NCBI RefSeq assembly: GCF_001905905.1
Contig: NZ_LIVT01000002.1
Location: forward strand, 592,596 to 656,595
Reading direction: 5' to 3'
DNA length: 64,000 bases
From: Streptomyces sp. CB02366
GTDB taxonomy: Bacteria; Actinomycetota; Actinomycetes; Streptomycetales; Streptomycetaceae
Position 1 is the first letter of the stretch; each line of letters starts with the position of its first letter. Below the pieces are notes generated by a model that was given only the letters and a program-made list of their open reading frames with translations, had not been told where the DNA came from and did not search any database. The position numbers and the translations under genes are program-made. This document shows, piece by piece, positions 48,952 to 57,205 of this stretch.

Positions 48952-50094
48952 TCACCGCCCGTGCCCGGTGGCCGCCGAGGGGTCCAGCGCCAGCCGGTAG
49001 CCGCGTTTGACGACCGTCTGGATCAGCCGGGGCACGCCCAGCGCCGAGCGGAGCCGGGCCATCGCCGTCTCCACCGCGTGCTCGTCGGTGCCGCTGCCGG
49101 GCAGGGCCCGCAGCAGGTCGGCGCGGGCCACCACCCAGCCGGGGCGGCGGGCCAGCGCGTGCAGGAGCGCCATCCCGGCGGGCGGCACCGCGCGCAGTTC
49201 GTCGTCGACGAGGACGGCGTGGCCCCGGATCTCGACCCGGTGGCCGCCGACCGGCAGGACCCGGGCGGTGGGCGGGAGCCGGGCGCAGAGCAGTTGGACG
49301 AGGGGGCCGAGCCGGAAGCGCTCCGGCTGGTGGGTGGGGATGCCCCGGTCCTGGAGCGGGAGGGCGGTGACCGGTCCGACGCAGGCGACCAGGACGTCGT
49401 CGCGCAGGGCGCCGAGGACTTCCGGGAGCAGGCCGCGCGTCTCGGCGCGCCCCAGGAACGAGGCGGCGGCGGGGGCGCTGGTGAAGGTGAGGGCGTCCAG
49501 GCCCCGGGCGGCCGTGGCGTCGAGCATCCGGTCGAGCGGGGCGATATCCCGCGGGGGCATCCAGCGGTAGACGGGGACCACCACGACCTCCGCCCCCGCG
49601 GCCGTCAGGGACTCCACGAATCCGGGGAGCGGTTCGCCGTGCAGTTGGAGGGCGATCCGGCGGCCGGCGACTCCTTCGGCGAGGAGGCGGTCGAGTACCT
49701 CGGCCATCGACTCGGACCCGGGCGACCAGGCTTCGGTCAGCCCGGCGGCCCGGACGGCGCCTTTGACCTTGGGCCCCCGGGCGAGGAGTTCGGCCGCCCG
49801 CAGCGTCTCCCGCAGGGCGTCGCCGATCCCCCAGCCGTCGGCCGCCTCGATCCAGCCGCGGAACCCGATCGCGGTGGTGGCGAGGGCCACATCCGGGGCG
49901 TGTTCGATCAGCCCCCGGGTGGCCGCGAGGAGTTCGCCGTCGTCCGCGAGCGGCACGATCCGCAGTGCGGGGGCGTGCAGGACGGCGGCCCCGCGCCGGT
50001 GGAGGAGGGCGCCCAGCTCCTCGGCGCGGCGGGCCGCGGTCACCCCGACGGTGAAGCCCGCCAGGGGGCCGTGCGCTGTGTCGTCGTCCTGCAT
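48952..50094 (-). CDS. Uroporphyrinogen-III synthase domain fused to a response-regulator type winged helix
   Basis: This is a 380-residue two-domain protein. Residues 1 to about 260 are HemD-like (GFTVGVTAARRAEELGALLH; ALRIVPLADDGELLAATRGL; DALTFTSAPAAASFLGRAET; VACVGPVTALPLQDRGIPTH). Residues about 285-375 are an OmpR/PhoB-type DNA-binding domain (GMALLHALARRPGWVVARAD; HAVETAMARLRSALGVPRLI; QTVVKRGYRLAL). This architecture is known in actinobacteria and is usually considered a regulator rather than the tetrapyrrole enzyme. The neighbour is the nitrate transporter NarK, so a role in nitrate or siroheme control is suggested. Confidence 0.88.
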   Translation of the reverse strand: MQDDDTAHGPLAGFTVGVTAARRAEELGALLHRRGAAVLHAPALRIVPLADDGELLAATRGLIEHAPDVALATTAIGFRGWIEAADGWGIGDALRETLRAAELLARGPKVKGAVRAAGLTEAWSPGSESMAEVLDRLLAEGVAGRRIALQLHGEPLPGFVESLTAAGAEVVVVPVYRWMPPRDIAPLDRMLDATAARGLDALTFTSAPAAASFLGRAETRGLLPEVLGALRDDVLVACVGPVTALPLQDRGIPTHQPERFRLGPLVQLLCARLPPTARVLPVGGHRVEIRGHAVLVDDELRAVPPAGMALLHALARRPGWVVARADLLRALPGSGTDEHAVETAMARLRSALGVPRLIQTVVKRGYRLALDPSAATGHGR

Positions 50095-50265
50095 GCGTGT
50101 CCCGCTCCTGTGTCTCCGTCTGCGGCTCGTCCGGCCCTGCGCGTCGGTACGGAAGGCCCGAGCCTGCCAACCGCGCGTGACGGGCTCGGTTCCTCCGTAT
50201 TTCCCCGCCGTTACGTCGGCCGTCGCCGGGCCGTGGCCTTCCCGCGCCCTCCGCCCGCGGCGTCC

Positions 50266-51597
50266 TCACACCTCCGCGTAACCGGGCCGGGGCCGAGCGG
50301 GCACGGGCGCGGTGGGGCGAAGGTATACCGCCCAGGTGAGGGCGGAGCACACTCCGTAGAAAGCGAGGAAGGACCAGAAGGCCGCGGTTCCGGCGCCGTA
50401 CGCCTGGAAGGACTGGCGGAAGGCGAGGTTGACGGCCAGGCCGCCGAGCGCGCCGACGGCCCCGATGAGGCCCATGGCCGCGCCGGAGAGGCGGCGGCCG
50501 TGGGCGGCGGCCGCCTCGTCGTCCAGCCCCAGGGCCGACGCCTTGGTGTGGAAGACGCCGGGGATCATCTTGTACGTCGATCCGTTGCCGAGGCCCGTCA
50601 GGAGGAACAGGGCGGTGAAGCCGGTGAGGAAGGCGGTCAGCGAGGCGGCCCGGGAGGCGTGGATGACGACGCCGGTGGCGGCGGCCATCGCGGCGAAGGC
50701 GGCCAGGGTGATGCGCGCGCCGCCGTACCGGTCGGCGAGCCGTCCGCCCACCGGCCGGGCCAGGGAGCCCAGCAGCGGGCCGGCGAAGGTGAGCGAGGCG
50801 GCCTGGAGCGGGGTCCGGCCGAACCCGGTCTGGAGCACCAGGCCGAAGGCGAAGCTGTAGCCGATGAACGAGCCGAACGTGCCGAGGTAGAGAACGGCCA
50901 TGATCCAGGTGTGCCGGTCCCGGACGGCCTCCAGCGCGGCCCCGGTGTCGTTCGCCACGGGCCGGAGGTTGTCCATGTACCGGGCGGCGCAGACGGCGGC
51001 GACGACGATCAGCGGGAGGTAGGCGCCGAGGACGACGCGGGGGTACGAGGCGCCCAGGGTGCCGATGACGAGCAGGCCGACGAGTTGGACGACGGGGACG
51101 CCGATGTTGCCGCCCCCCGCGTTCAGGCCGAGCGCCCAGCCCTTCTCGCGCAGCGGGAAGAAGGCGTTGACGTTGGTCATCGACGAGGCGAAGTTGCCGC
51201 CGCCGATCCCGGTGAGCGCCGCGACCGCGACGAACGTGCCGTACGAGGTGCCGGGCTCCATCGCCCAGAAGGCGGCCAGGGTCGGGACGAGCAGGCCCAG
51301 CGTGCTGAGGACCGTCCAGTCGCGGCCGCCGAACCGGGCGACGGCGAAGGTGTAGGGCACCCGCGCCAGGGCCCCGACGAGGGTGGCGGTGGAGATGAGG
51401 AAGAACTTTCCGGCCGGGTCGACGCCGTACTCCGGTCCCATGAACAGGACCATCACCGACCACAGGGTCCAGACGGAGAATCCGATGTGCTCGGAGAGTA
51501 CGGAGAACCACAGGTTGCGGCGGGCGACGCGTTCGCCCGTCTCCCGCCAGAACGTGGTGTCCTCCGGCTCCCAGGTCTCGATCCAACGGCCTGCCAT
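50266..51597 (-). CDS. narK: Nitrate/nitrite transporter, NarK family
   Basis: This is a 443-residue MFS transporter with 12 helices. The start is ATG (AGRWIETWEPEDTTFWRE) with GGAGG six bases upstream; a GTG one codon earlier is also open. The nitrate signatures are TGIGGGNFASSMTNVNAFFP (helix 5) and LNAGGGNIGVPVVQLVGLLV, with GLGNGSTYKMIPGVF in the second half (helix 11 motif). It moves nitrate in or nitrite out. The GxxNxSM pattern has Asn-Phe-Ala here, typical of NarK2/NarU-like actinobacterial proteins. The HemD/winged-helix gene follows 171 bp downstream on the same strand and may be its regulator. Confidence 0.92.
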   Translation of the reverse strand: MAGRWIETWEPEDTTFWRETGERVARRNLWFSVLSEHIGFSVWTLWSVMVLFMGPEYGVDPAGKFFLISTATLVGALARVPYTFAVARFGGRDWTVLSTLGLLVPTLAAFWAMEPGTSYGTFVAVAALTGIGGGNFASSMTNVNAFFPLREKGWALGLNAGGGNIGVPVVQLVGLLVIGTLGASYPRVVLGAYLPLIVVAAVCAARYMDNLRPVANDTGAALEAVRDRHTWIMAVLYLGTFGSFIGYSFAFGLVLQTGFGRTPLQAASLTFAGPLLGSLARPVGGRLADRYGGARITLAAFAAMAAATGVVIHASRAASLTAFLTGFTALFLLTGLGNGSTYKMIPGVFHTKASALGLDDEAAAAHGRRLSGAAMGLIGAVGALGGLAVNLAFRQSFQAYGAGTAAFWSFLAFYGVCSALTWAVYLRPTAPVPARPRPGYAEV

Positions 51598-51692
51598 CAC
51601 GCGCCTCCACTGCGGGTCGGGGTGTCGGTCCCGACGCTAGGGAGCGCGCGTTTCGGTGCGGTGGCGCGAGGTGACCGGTGCGCAACCTTGCT

Positions 51693-51720
51693 CTCACCGG
51701 GCCGGGGGCGGCCCGGTGAG
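51693..51720 (-). terminator. Terminator of the mat/acyltransferase operon
   Basis: CTCACCGGGCC and GGCCCGGTGAG form a perfect 11-bp stem over a 6-nt loop, 28 bp past the acyltransferase stop. Confidence 0.75.
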
Positions 51721-51748
51721 ACGAGGGCCGGCCCGGTGGGGCGGACGG

Positions 51749-52930
51749 CTACGGCCGGCCGTCCGGCCAGAGGCGGGGTCGGCGCTTCGCGGCGGCGTCC
51801 TCGGCCCAGCCGAAGGCGAGGACGCAGAGCGCGATGAGGGCCCAGGTGATCAGGAGGACCGGTATCCAGCTCTCCAGCAGCCACGGGACGTTCTCGCCGA
51901 GGGCGTCCACCGACCAGAGCCGGTCGTAGAGCGTGGCGGCGGCCAGGATGCAGACGTTGTGCCAGAGGTAGACGGTCACGGCCCGCGAGTTGAGCAGGGT
52001 GATCGGCCGGTCGAAGGCCCGCAGCCGCCGCGGCCACTCGGTCCAGGAGGGGCTGTAGTGCAGCAGGAGCAGCACGCAGCCGAAGGACCACAGGGCCTGG
52101 GCCAACGGGATGGAGTCCAGGTCGAAGCCGCTGCGGAACCCCTCGTGCGCCGCCCACCACAGCCCGGCGCCCGCGAACAGCGGGGCGAGGGAGGGGACGA
52201 CGTAGGCGGGGAGCCGCTTCAGGACGCCCTCCTGGTGGGCCATGCCGAGGACCCAGCAGGCGCCGAAGGTGGAGAAGTCGGTGATGGCGGAGTCGAGGCG
52301 GTCGGGGGTGGAGAACAGCTCCAGCCGCATCACGACGGCGAGCGCGAGCGGGGCGAGCAGCGTCGGCCGGGGCAGCCGGCGCAGACCGCGCAGGATCAGC
52401 GGGGAGAACAGCACGAACCACAGGTAGGCGCGGATGTACCAGAGCGGCCCGGCCAGGTCCTCGGGCCAGCTCTCGCCGAGGAACCCGTCGACGCCCGCCA
52501 CGCCGTACGCGTACGGCGGGTCGCTGAGCGGCAGCACCCAGTACGCCAGGTGCTGCCACCACCATCCGGGGTGGCCCTCGGCGTCCGGGCCCCAGCCCTG
52601 GGCGACCATGCCGGTGACGCCGATCGCGCCGAGCAGCCAGAGCGGCGGCAGCAGCCGGCGGACGCGGCCGCGGATCACCTGGACGGCGGGCCGCTTGAGC
52701 GAGCGGGCCATCAACGTCCCGGCCAGGGCGAACATGACGCCCATGGAGGGGAAGACGACGGGCAGCCAGGCCCAGCCGGTGAGGTGGTAGAGGACGACCC
52801 GGAAGAGGGCGAGGGCCCGCAGCAGGTCGAAGTACCGGTCGCGGACGGGCTCCGCCCGCACGGCGGGCGGCGGCGGGACCGCGGGGGCCGGGGCGGGGGC
52901 GGCGGGAGCGGGCAGGGGCGGGGCGGTCAT
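51749..52930 (-). CDS. Membrane acyltransferase (acyltransferase family 3)
   Basis: This 393-residue integral membrane protein starts MTAPPLPAPAAPAPAPAVPP (a Pro/Ala stretch) and then shows DRYFDLLRALALFRVVLYHL, the usual opening of family 3 acyltransferases, whose catalytic His is in VLYHLTG. About ten membrane helices follow. SWPEDLAGPLWYIRAYLWFV also fits. The ATG overlaps the stop of the upstream matB-type gene by 4 bp (ATGA), so it is translationally coupled. It probably acetylates or otherwise acylates the surface polysaccharide made by MatB. The terminator follows closely. Confidence 0.88.
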   Translation of the reverse strand: MTAPPLPAPAAPAPAPAVPPPPAVRAEPVRDRYFDLLRALALFRVVLYHLTGWAWLPVVFPSMGVMFALAGTLMARSLKRPAVQVIRGRVRRLLPPLWLLGAIGVTGMVAQGWGPDAEGHPGWWWQHLAYWVLPLSDPPYAYGVAGVDGFLGESWPEDLAGPLWYIRAYLWFVLFSPLILRGLRRLPRPTLLAPLALAVVMRLELFSTPDRLDSAITDFSTFGACWVLGMAHQEGVLKRLPAYVVPSLAPLFAGAGLWWAAHEGFRSGFDLDSIPLAQALWSFGCVLLLLHYSPSWTEWPRRLRAFDRPITLLNSRAVTVYLWHNVCILAAATLYDRLWSVDALGENVPWLLESWIPVLLITWALIALCVLAFGWAEDAAAKRRPRLWPDGRP

Positions 52931-55302
52931 CCGAAGGGCCTCCACTCCGCGGTGTCGCGCGGCGCGTCGGCGGCGAACCGCGGCGGATACGGAGCCTCGG
53001 CGACCGACCGCTGCGGGTACGGGGTCTCGGCGACCGACCGCGGCGGATACGGGACCTCGGCGACCGACCGCGGCGGGTACGGGGTCTCGGCGACCGACCG
53101 CTGGGGGTACGGGACCTCGACAGCCGACCGCGACGGATACGCGGCCGGAACTCCGCCGGGGACCTCCAGCGCGCCCGTGCGGCGCAGCTTCTGCCAGCGC
53201 AGCCGGCCGCCGGTGAGCGCGGTGATCCAGGACTGGAGCAGCACGACGTACATGAGCTGGCGGTAGAGGATCTGCTGGAGCGGCAGCGAGATCAGGTGCG
53301 TCATCCGCTCCTTGTCCAGCCGGAACGCGTAGGCGGCGCAGACCGCCTGGACGACCAGCACGCCGAACCAGGCGGCCACCGTCTTCCCGGTCGGGCCGAA
53401 GACCAGTCCGTACAGCAGGAACACGTCGATCAGCGGGGCGAGCAGCGGGGCGAGGACCATGAAGAGGGAGACGAACGGCAGCCCGATCCGGCCGAAGCGG
53501 CCCGAGGGCCCGCGTTCGACGACCGCCCGGCGGTGCTTCCAGATGGCCTGCATGGTGCCGTAACTCCACCGGTAGCGCTGCGACCAGAGCTGCTGCACGG
53601 ACTCCGGGGCCTCGGTCCAGGCGCGGGCGTTCTCGGCGTAGACGACGCGCCAGCCGTCCCGGTGCAGGGCCATGGTGACGTCGGTGTCCTCGGCGAGGGT
53701 GTCCTCGCTCATCCCGCCGACCCGCTCCAGGGCCTCGCGGCGGAAGGCTCCGACCGCGCCGGGGATGGTGGGCATGCAGCCGAGCACGTCGTACATGCGG
53801 CGGTCCAGGTTGAAGCCCATCACGTACTCGATGTGCTGCCAGGCGCCGATGAGCGAGTCGCGGTTGCCGACCTTGGCGTTGCCCGCGACGGCCCCGACCC
53901 GGGGGTCGCCGAAGGGCTGGACCAGTTCGCGGATGGTGGCGGGTTCGAAGACGGTGTCGCCGTCCATCATCACGACGATGTCGTACCGGGCGTGCCGGAT
54001 GCCGTTGTTGAGAGCGGCGGGCTTGCCCGCGTTGCGCTGGCGCACGACCCGTACGCGGGGCAGCCGCAGGGACTCGACGAGGTCGGCGGTGCCGTCCGTG
54101 GAGCCGTCGTCGATGACGATGACCTCGATCCTGTGCTCGCTCGCGACGAGGGAGCGCACGGTGGCCTCGATGCACGCGCGTTCGTTGTACGCGGGGACGA
54201 GGACGGAGACCGGGCGGGTGACGGGCGGGCCCCAGGCGAAGTTCCGGCGGCGGACCTTGCGGGCGTGCAGGAAGGAGAGCAGCAGCATCAGCCCGAAGCG
54301 GGCCAGGACCAGGACGCCGATGACGGCGAGCCCGACGACCAGGACGCCGGTGACCCGCTCGGAGACGGCGACGGCGGAGACGAACGCCTTGCCCTTCCAC
54401 AGGTCGAACCCGGTGACCGGGGTGTGCGCGCTGGGGGCGTCCAGGGCGGTGGTGAGCCGGGTGAAGGTGTAGCCCTCGCTCTTGAGGGCGGGCAGCAGGG
54501 TGTCGAGCGCGGCCACGGTCTGCGAGCGGTCGCCGCCGGAGTCGTGCATGAGGATGATCGCGCCCTTGCCGTCCTTCGGGGTGGCCCGCTCGACGATGGC
54601 GCGGACGCCGGGGCGCTTCCAGTCCTCGCTGTCGGTGTCGTTGACGACGGTGAGGTAGCCGCGGCTGCCGATGTACTCGGCGACCGGCCAGGACGTGTTG
54701 TCCATGGCGTACGAGAAGGAGGAGTAGGGCGGCCGGAAGATCGAGGTGCGGATGCCGGCCGCGCCCGCCAGGGCCAGCTGGTTCTGCGACAGCTCCCAGT
54801 CGATGCGCTCGGTGGACTGGTAGGAGAGGTCGGGGTGGTTGAAGGTGTGCAGCCCGATCTCGTGGCCCTCCTCGACCATCCGCTCGACCAGGTCGGGGTG
54901 GCGGGCGGCCATGTTGCCGGTGACGAAGAAGACGCCGTGCGCACCGTGCTCCTTCAACTTCTCGAGCACCTTCGGCGTCCACACCGGGTCCGGTCCGTCG
55001 TCGAAGGTGAGGACGATCCGGCGGTCGGGTATGCGCAGGGTCTCGGCGTCACCGGAGCGGGCGTCGATGACGGGGCCGCCGGAGCGGACCTCCTGCGGCA
55101 CCCGGGTGTTCTGGTCGGCGTTGCGGACCCGGTGGTCGGCGAGGATCTCGTTGTGCACGTATCCGCGCAGCATCAGCATCGCGAGCAGGGCGACGAGGAA
55201 CGTCGTCGGCAGGAGGTAGCGCATGGGGAGCCGGAACCGGCTCCGGCCGCGTGACGCCTTCCTCTTCCTGCCGTCCCTGCCCCGCGTGGCGGGGGCGTTC
55301 AT
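52927..55302 (-). CDS. matB: Bifunctional polysaccharide deacetylase/glycosyltransferase, MatB type
   Basis: This is a 791-residue membrane protein. A signal-anchor lies at about residues 28-46. The NodB deacetylase domain has VLTFDDGPDPVWTP (metal Asp102), GLHTFNHPD (His152, His156) and FRPPYSSFSYAMD. From about 365 a family 2 glycosyltransferase domain follows (VSVLVPAYNERACIEAT; VIVIDDGSTDGTADL; MDGDT; AEDTDV; QRYRW), with membrane helices on both sides. This architecture matches the MatB protein, which makes poly-beta-1,6-N-acetylglucosamine needed for pellet formation. The C-terminal tail is six decapeptide repeats. The start directly abuts the matA stop. Confidence 0.9.
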   Translation of the reverse strand: MNAPATRGRDGRKRKASRGRSRFRLPMRYLLPTTFLVALLAMLMLRGYVHNEILADHRVRNADQNTRVPQEVRSGGPVIDARSGDAETLRIPDRRIVLTFDDGPDPVWTPKVLEKLKEHGAHGVFFVTGNMAARHPDLVERMVEEGHEIGLHTFNHPDLSYQSTERIDWELSQNQLALAGAAGIRTSIFRPPYSSFSYAMDNTSWPVAEYIGSRGYLTVVNDTDSEDWKRPGVRAIVERATPKDGKGAIILMHDSGGDRSQTVAALDTLLPALKSEGYTFTRLTTALDAPSAHTPVTGFDLWKGKAFVSAVAVSERVTGVLVVGLAVIGVLVLARFGLMLLLSFLHARKVRRRNFAWGPPVTRPVSVLVPAYNERACIEATVRSLVASEHRIEVIVIDDGSTDGTADLVESLRLPRVRVVRQRNAGKPAALNNGIRHARYDIVVMMDGDTVFEPATIRELVQPFGDPRVGAVAGNAKVGNRDSLIGAWQHIEYVMGFNLDRRMYDVLGCMPTIPGAVGAFRREALERVGGMSEDTLAEDTDVTMALHRDGWRVVYAENARAWTEAPESVQQLWSQRYRWSYGTMQAIWKHRRAVVERGPSGRFGRIGLPFVSLFMVLAPLLAPLIDVFLLYGLVFGPTGKTVAAWFGVLVVQAVCAAYAFRLDKERMTHLISLPLQQILYRQLMYVVLLQSWITALTGGRLRWQKLRRTGALEVPGGVPAAYPSRSAVEVPYPQRSVAETPYPPRSVAEVPYPPRSVAETPYPQRSVAEAPYPPRFAADAPRDTAEWRPFG
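52963..53142 (-). repeat. Six 30-bp tandem repeats at the 3' end of matB
   Basis: Residues 721-780 are six copies of a decapeptide (consensus PYPxRSVAEx), with the outermost copies degenerate. On the DNA the unit is 30 bp, so copy-number changes stay in frame. Confidence 0.92.
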
Positions 55303-56073
55303 CTACGGGGTGCTCTCTTCTTCCACCGGAGGGGCGGGGCTCTCTGCGGGCGGGGCCGTCGGGGCGGTCGGCTCCGGGTCGGGGGACGGCGGCGGATCGA
55401 CCGGCGGCTCGGCGGCCGGGGTCGTGGGGACCGGCTCGGTGACCGGGCCCGAGCCGCCGGAGGCGGTGGCCGGGTCCGCCGGCCGGGACGCGGAGGGGTC
55501 CTTCGCGTTTCCGGCGGGCACCACGACGGAGGCGGCCGAGGGGGCCGCACCGCCGGGGCCTGCGGGGCCGTCCGGATCGGAGGCGCCGGGGTCCGGTTCG
55601 GCGACGTCGTCGGAGGGGACGTGGACGGTGGAGTCGGGGGCGGGGGCGTCCTCGACCTGCTCGGACCGCGCCTTCTCCTCGGGCCCGAAGACGGGCAGCC
55701 GGGGGGCGCTGGCGTTTCCGCCGAGGACGGCGAGGACCAGCGTCACCGCGTAGGCGGCACAGCCCGTGGCCAGGACCCAGCCGAGGCGGCGGAAGGTCTT
55801 GCTCCGGCGTCCGCTCTCATCCACGAAGACGGGCCCCTCCGAACCGCTCGGCGGAACGGGTTCACCGGACAGGTCGGCGAGGCGGCGGCCCAGTCCGTCG
55901 AGCTGGAGCGTCGCGTCATGGGGCTCGTGCGTACGCCCGGTCGTCTTGTCTTCGCGCCAATTGTCCACAGATGCAGCCCGTCCCCCACTCAATGAATCAG
56001 GCGCATCGAACTTGACTGGTTCTTTACTGTCGGCGCGGGCCCCCACCCGTCCACGAACCAGGCGACCATGCAC
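55303..56073 (-). CDS. matA: MatA-type membrane protein
   Basis: This is a 256-residue protein with a cytoplasmic N-terminus of about 96 residues, a single helix (97-119, LGWVLATGCAAYAVTLVLAV) and an extracellular tail that is very Pro/Glu/Ala/Ser-rich (PPVDPPPSPDPEPTAPTAPP). It lies directly before the deacetylase/glycosyltransferase gene without a gap. MatA in Streptomyces lividans works with MatB in mycelial aggregation, and I assign it by position and architecture. The start is uncertain: I give the longest GTG frame, but GTG codons 9 and 35 codons later could also serve. Confidence 0.72.
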   Translation of the reverse strand: MHGRLVRGRVGARADSKEPVKFDAPDSLSGGRAASVDNWREDKTTGRTHEPHDATLQLDGLGRRLADLSGEPVPPSGSEGPVFVDESGRRSKTFRRLGWVLATGCAAYAVTLVLAVLGGNASAPRLPVFGPEEKARSEQVEDAPAPDSTVHVPSDDVAEPDPGASDPDGPAGPGGAAPSAASVVVPAGNAKDPSASRPADPATASGGSGPVTEPVPTTPAAEPPVDPPPSPDPEPTAPTAPPAESPAPPVEEESTP

Positions 56074-56130
56074 CCGGACGATGAATGTAGCGCACGGCGT
56101 TGACGCCCAAGTGCCCCTGAACGGAGTTGA

Positions 56131-57102
56131 TCAGGAACGGTTTCGCATCAGTGACAGATCGCTCCGGGGAAGCCAGGACCCGGACGGCCGGTCCAACCAC
56201 CCTTCGGCAAGGGCCAACTGGTCAGCAGCGTTGCGTAGGGCGTCTACGCCGGGGTGCCGCAGCCCCTTCCGCCAGACCAGCGACAGCGGCGAAAGCGGAA
56301 TCGGATCGACGAGCGGCCTCAGCACCGTCCCGGGCAGCGGCGGGAAGCCGGTGACGGCGAGCACCGGGTGGCCGGCCTTGGAGATGACCCGCTGGAATTC
56401 AGCCACCCCTACGGCCAGCGGTACGGGGGGCGCCAGCACGATGCCCCACTCGGCGAACAACAGGGCGGCGAGCTCCGTCCACTCCCGCGTCCGCTCGTTG
56501 CCGGCCCCCGCGTAGACCGTCTCGCCGGACAGATCGGCCAGGGGGACGGCCGCCCGGTCGGCGAGAGGGTGGGAGGCGGGCACCATCAGGGCCATGGGCT
56601 CGTACCGCACGGGGTGCGCGGCGAGCCCCGAGCGCACCGCCGGGGCCAGCCCGGCGGCACGCCCGAAGGAGGCGTCGAGCCGGCCGGCCAGGATCTCGGA
56701 CGCCGCCCAGGTGAGCCCGGACTCGAAGCGGGCCATCAGCTCGCACTCGGGCGCCAGTTCGCGGGCCCGGGCCAGCACCCGGGCGGCGGTGGACCCGTCG
56801 CTGTTCAGGTCCACGAGCAGCGGCCGGGCGAAGGCCCCGCTGAAGGCCCCGGCGAGCTCGGCGTGCGCGTCGAGCACGCGGCGGGCGTACGGCAGCAGGC
56901 GCTCGCCGTCCGGGGTGAGGGTGACCTGCCGGGTGGTCCGGACGAACAGCTCGGCCCCCAGCTCCCGCTCCAGCCGCCGGACGTCCCGGCTCAGCGCCTG
57001 CTGGGCGACGAAGAGCCGGGCGGCGGCCCGGGTGAAGTGCAGCTCGTCGGCGACGGCGAGGAAGGCGCGCAGGAGGCGGGGGTCGGTGTCGGGGGAAGGC
57101 AC
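56131..57102 (-). CDS. LysR-family transcriptional regulator
   Basis: This is a 323-residue regulator. The N-terminal HTH is at about residues 10-65 (LRAFLAVADELHFTRAAARL; QALSRDVRRLERELGAELFV). The effector domain follows (RPLLVDLNSDGSTAARVLAR; RYEPMALMVPASHPLADRAA), as in regulators of small-molecule metabolism. It is divergent from an MFS transporter gene, with 103 bp between starts containing a perfect LysR-type box. That gives a strong case for control of the transporter. The effector is unknown. Confidence 0.93.
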   Translation of the reverse strand: MPSPDTDPRLLRAFLAVADELHFTRAAARLFVAQQALSRDVRRLERELGAELFVRTTRQVTLTPDGERLLPYARRVLDAHAELAGAFSGAFARPLLVDLNSDGSTAARVLARARELAPECELMARFESGLTWAASEILAGRLDASFGRAAGLAPAVRSGLAAHPVRYEPMALMVPASHPLADRAAVPLADLSGETVYAGAGNERTREWTELAALLFAEWGIVLAPPVPLAVGVAEFQRVISKAGHPVLAVTGFPPLPGTVLRPLVDPIPLSPLSLVWRKGLRHPGVDALRNAADQLALAEGWLDRPSGSWLPRSDLSLMRNRS

Positions 57103-57128
57103 GCGGCGAATCTACCGCCCGACCCCGC

Positions 57129-57151
57129 ATTCACAACACGGATGCGTGAAT
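57129..57151. promoter_or_regulatory. LysR-type box between the LysR gene and the MFS gene
   Basis: ATTCAC-N11-GTGAAT is a perfect interrupted dyad of the T-N11-A type, in the centre of the divergent spacer. It lies 27 bp upstream of the LysR start and about 55 bp upstream of the MFS ATG. Confidence 0.8.
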
Positions 57152-57205
57152 CGGTCCGCAGAAGGTGTTGGACCCGGCCTGCGGGGCGCGGCGAGCCTGG
57201 TCCGT

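Noticed and set aside
52963..53142. CRISPR or iteron-like repeats
   Set aside because: The 30-bp units are contiguous, lie inside matB and encode decapeptide repeats in frame.
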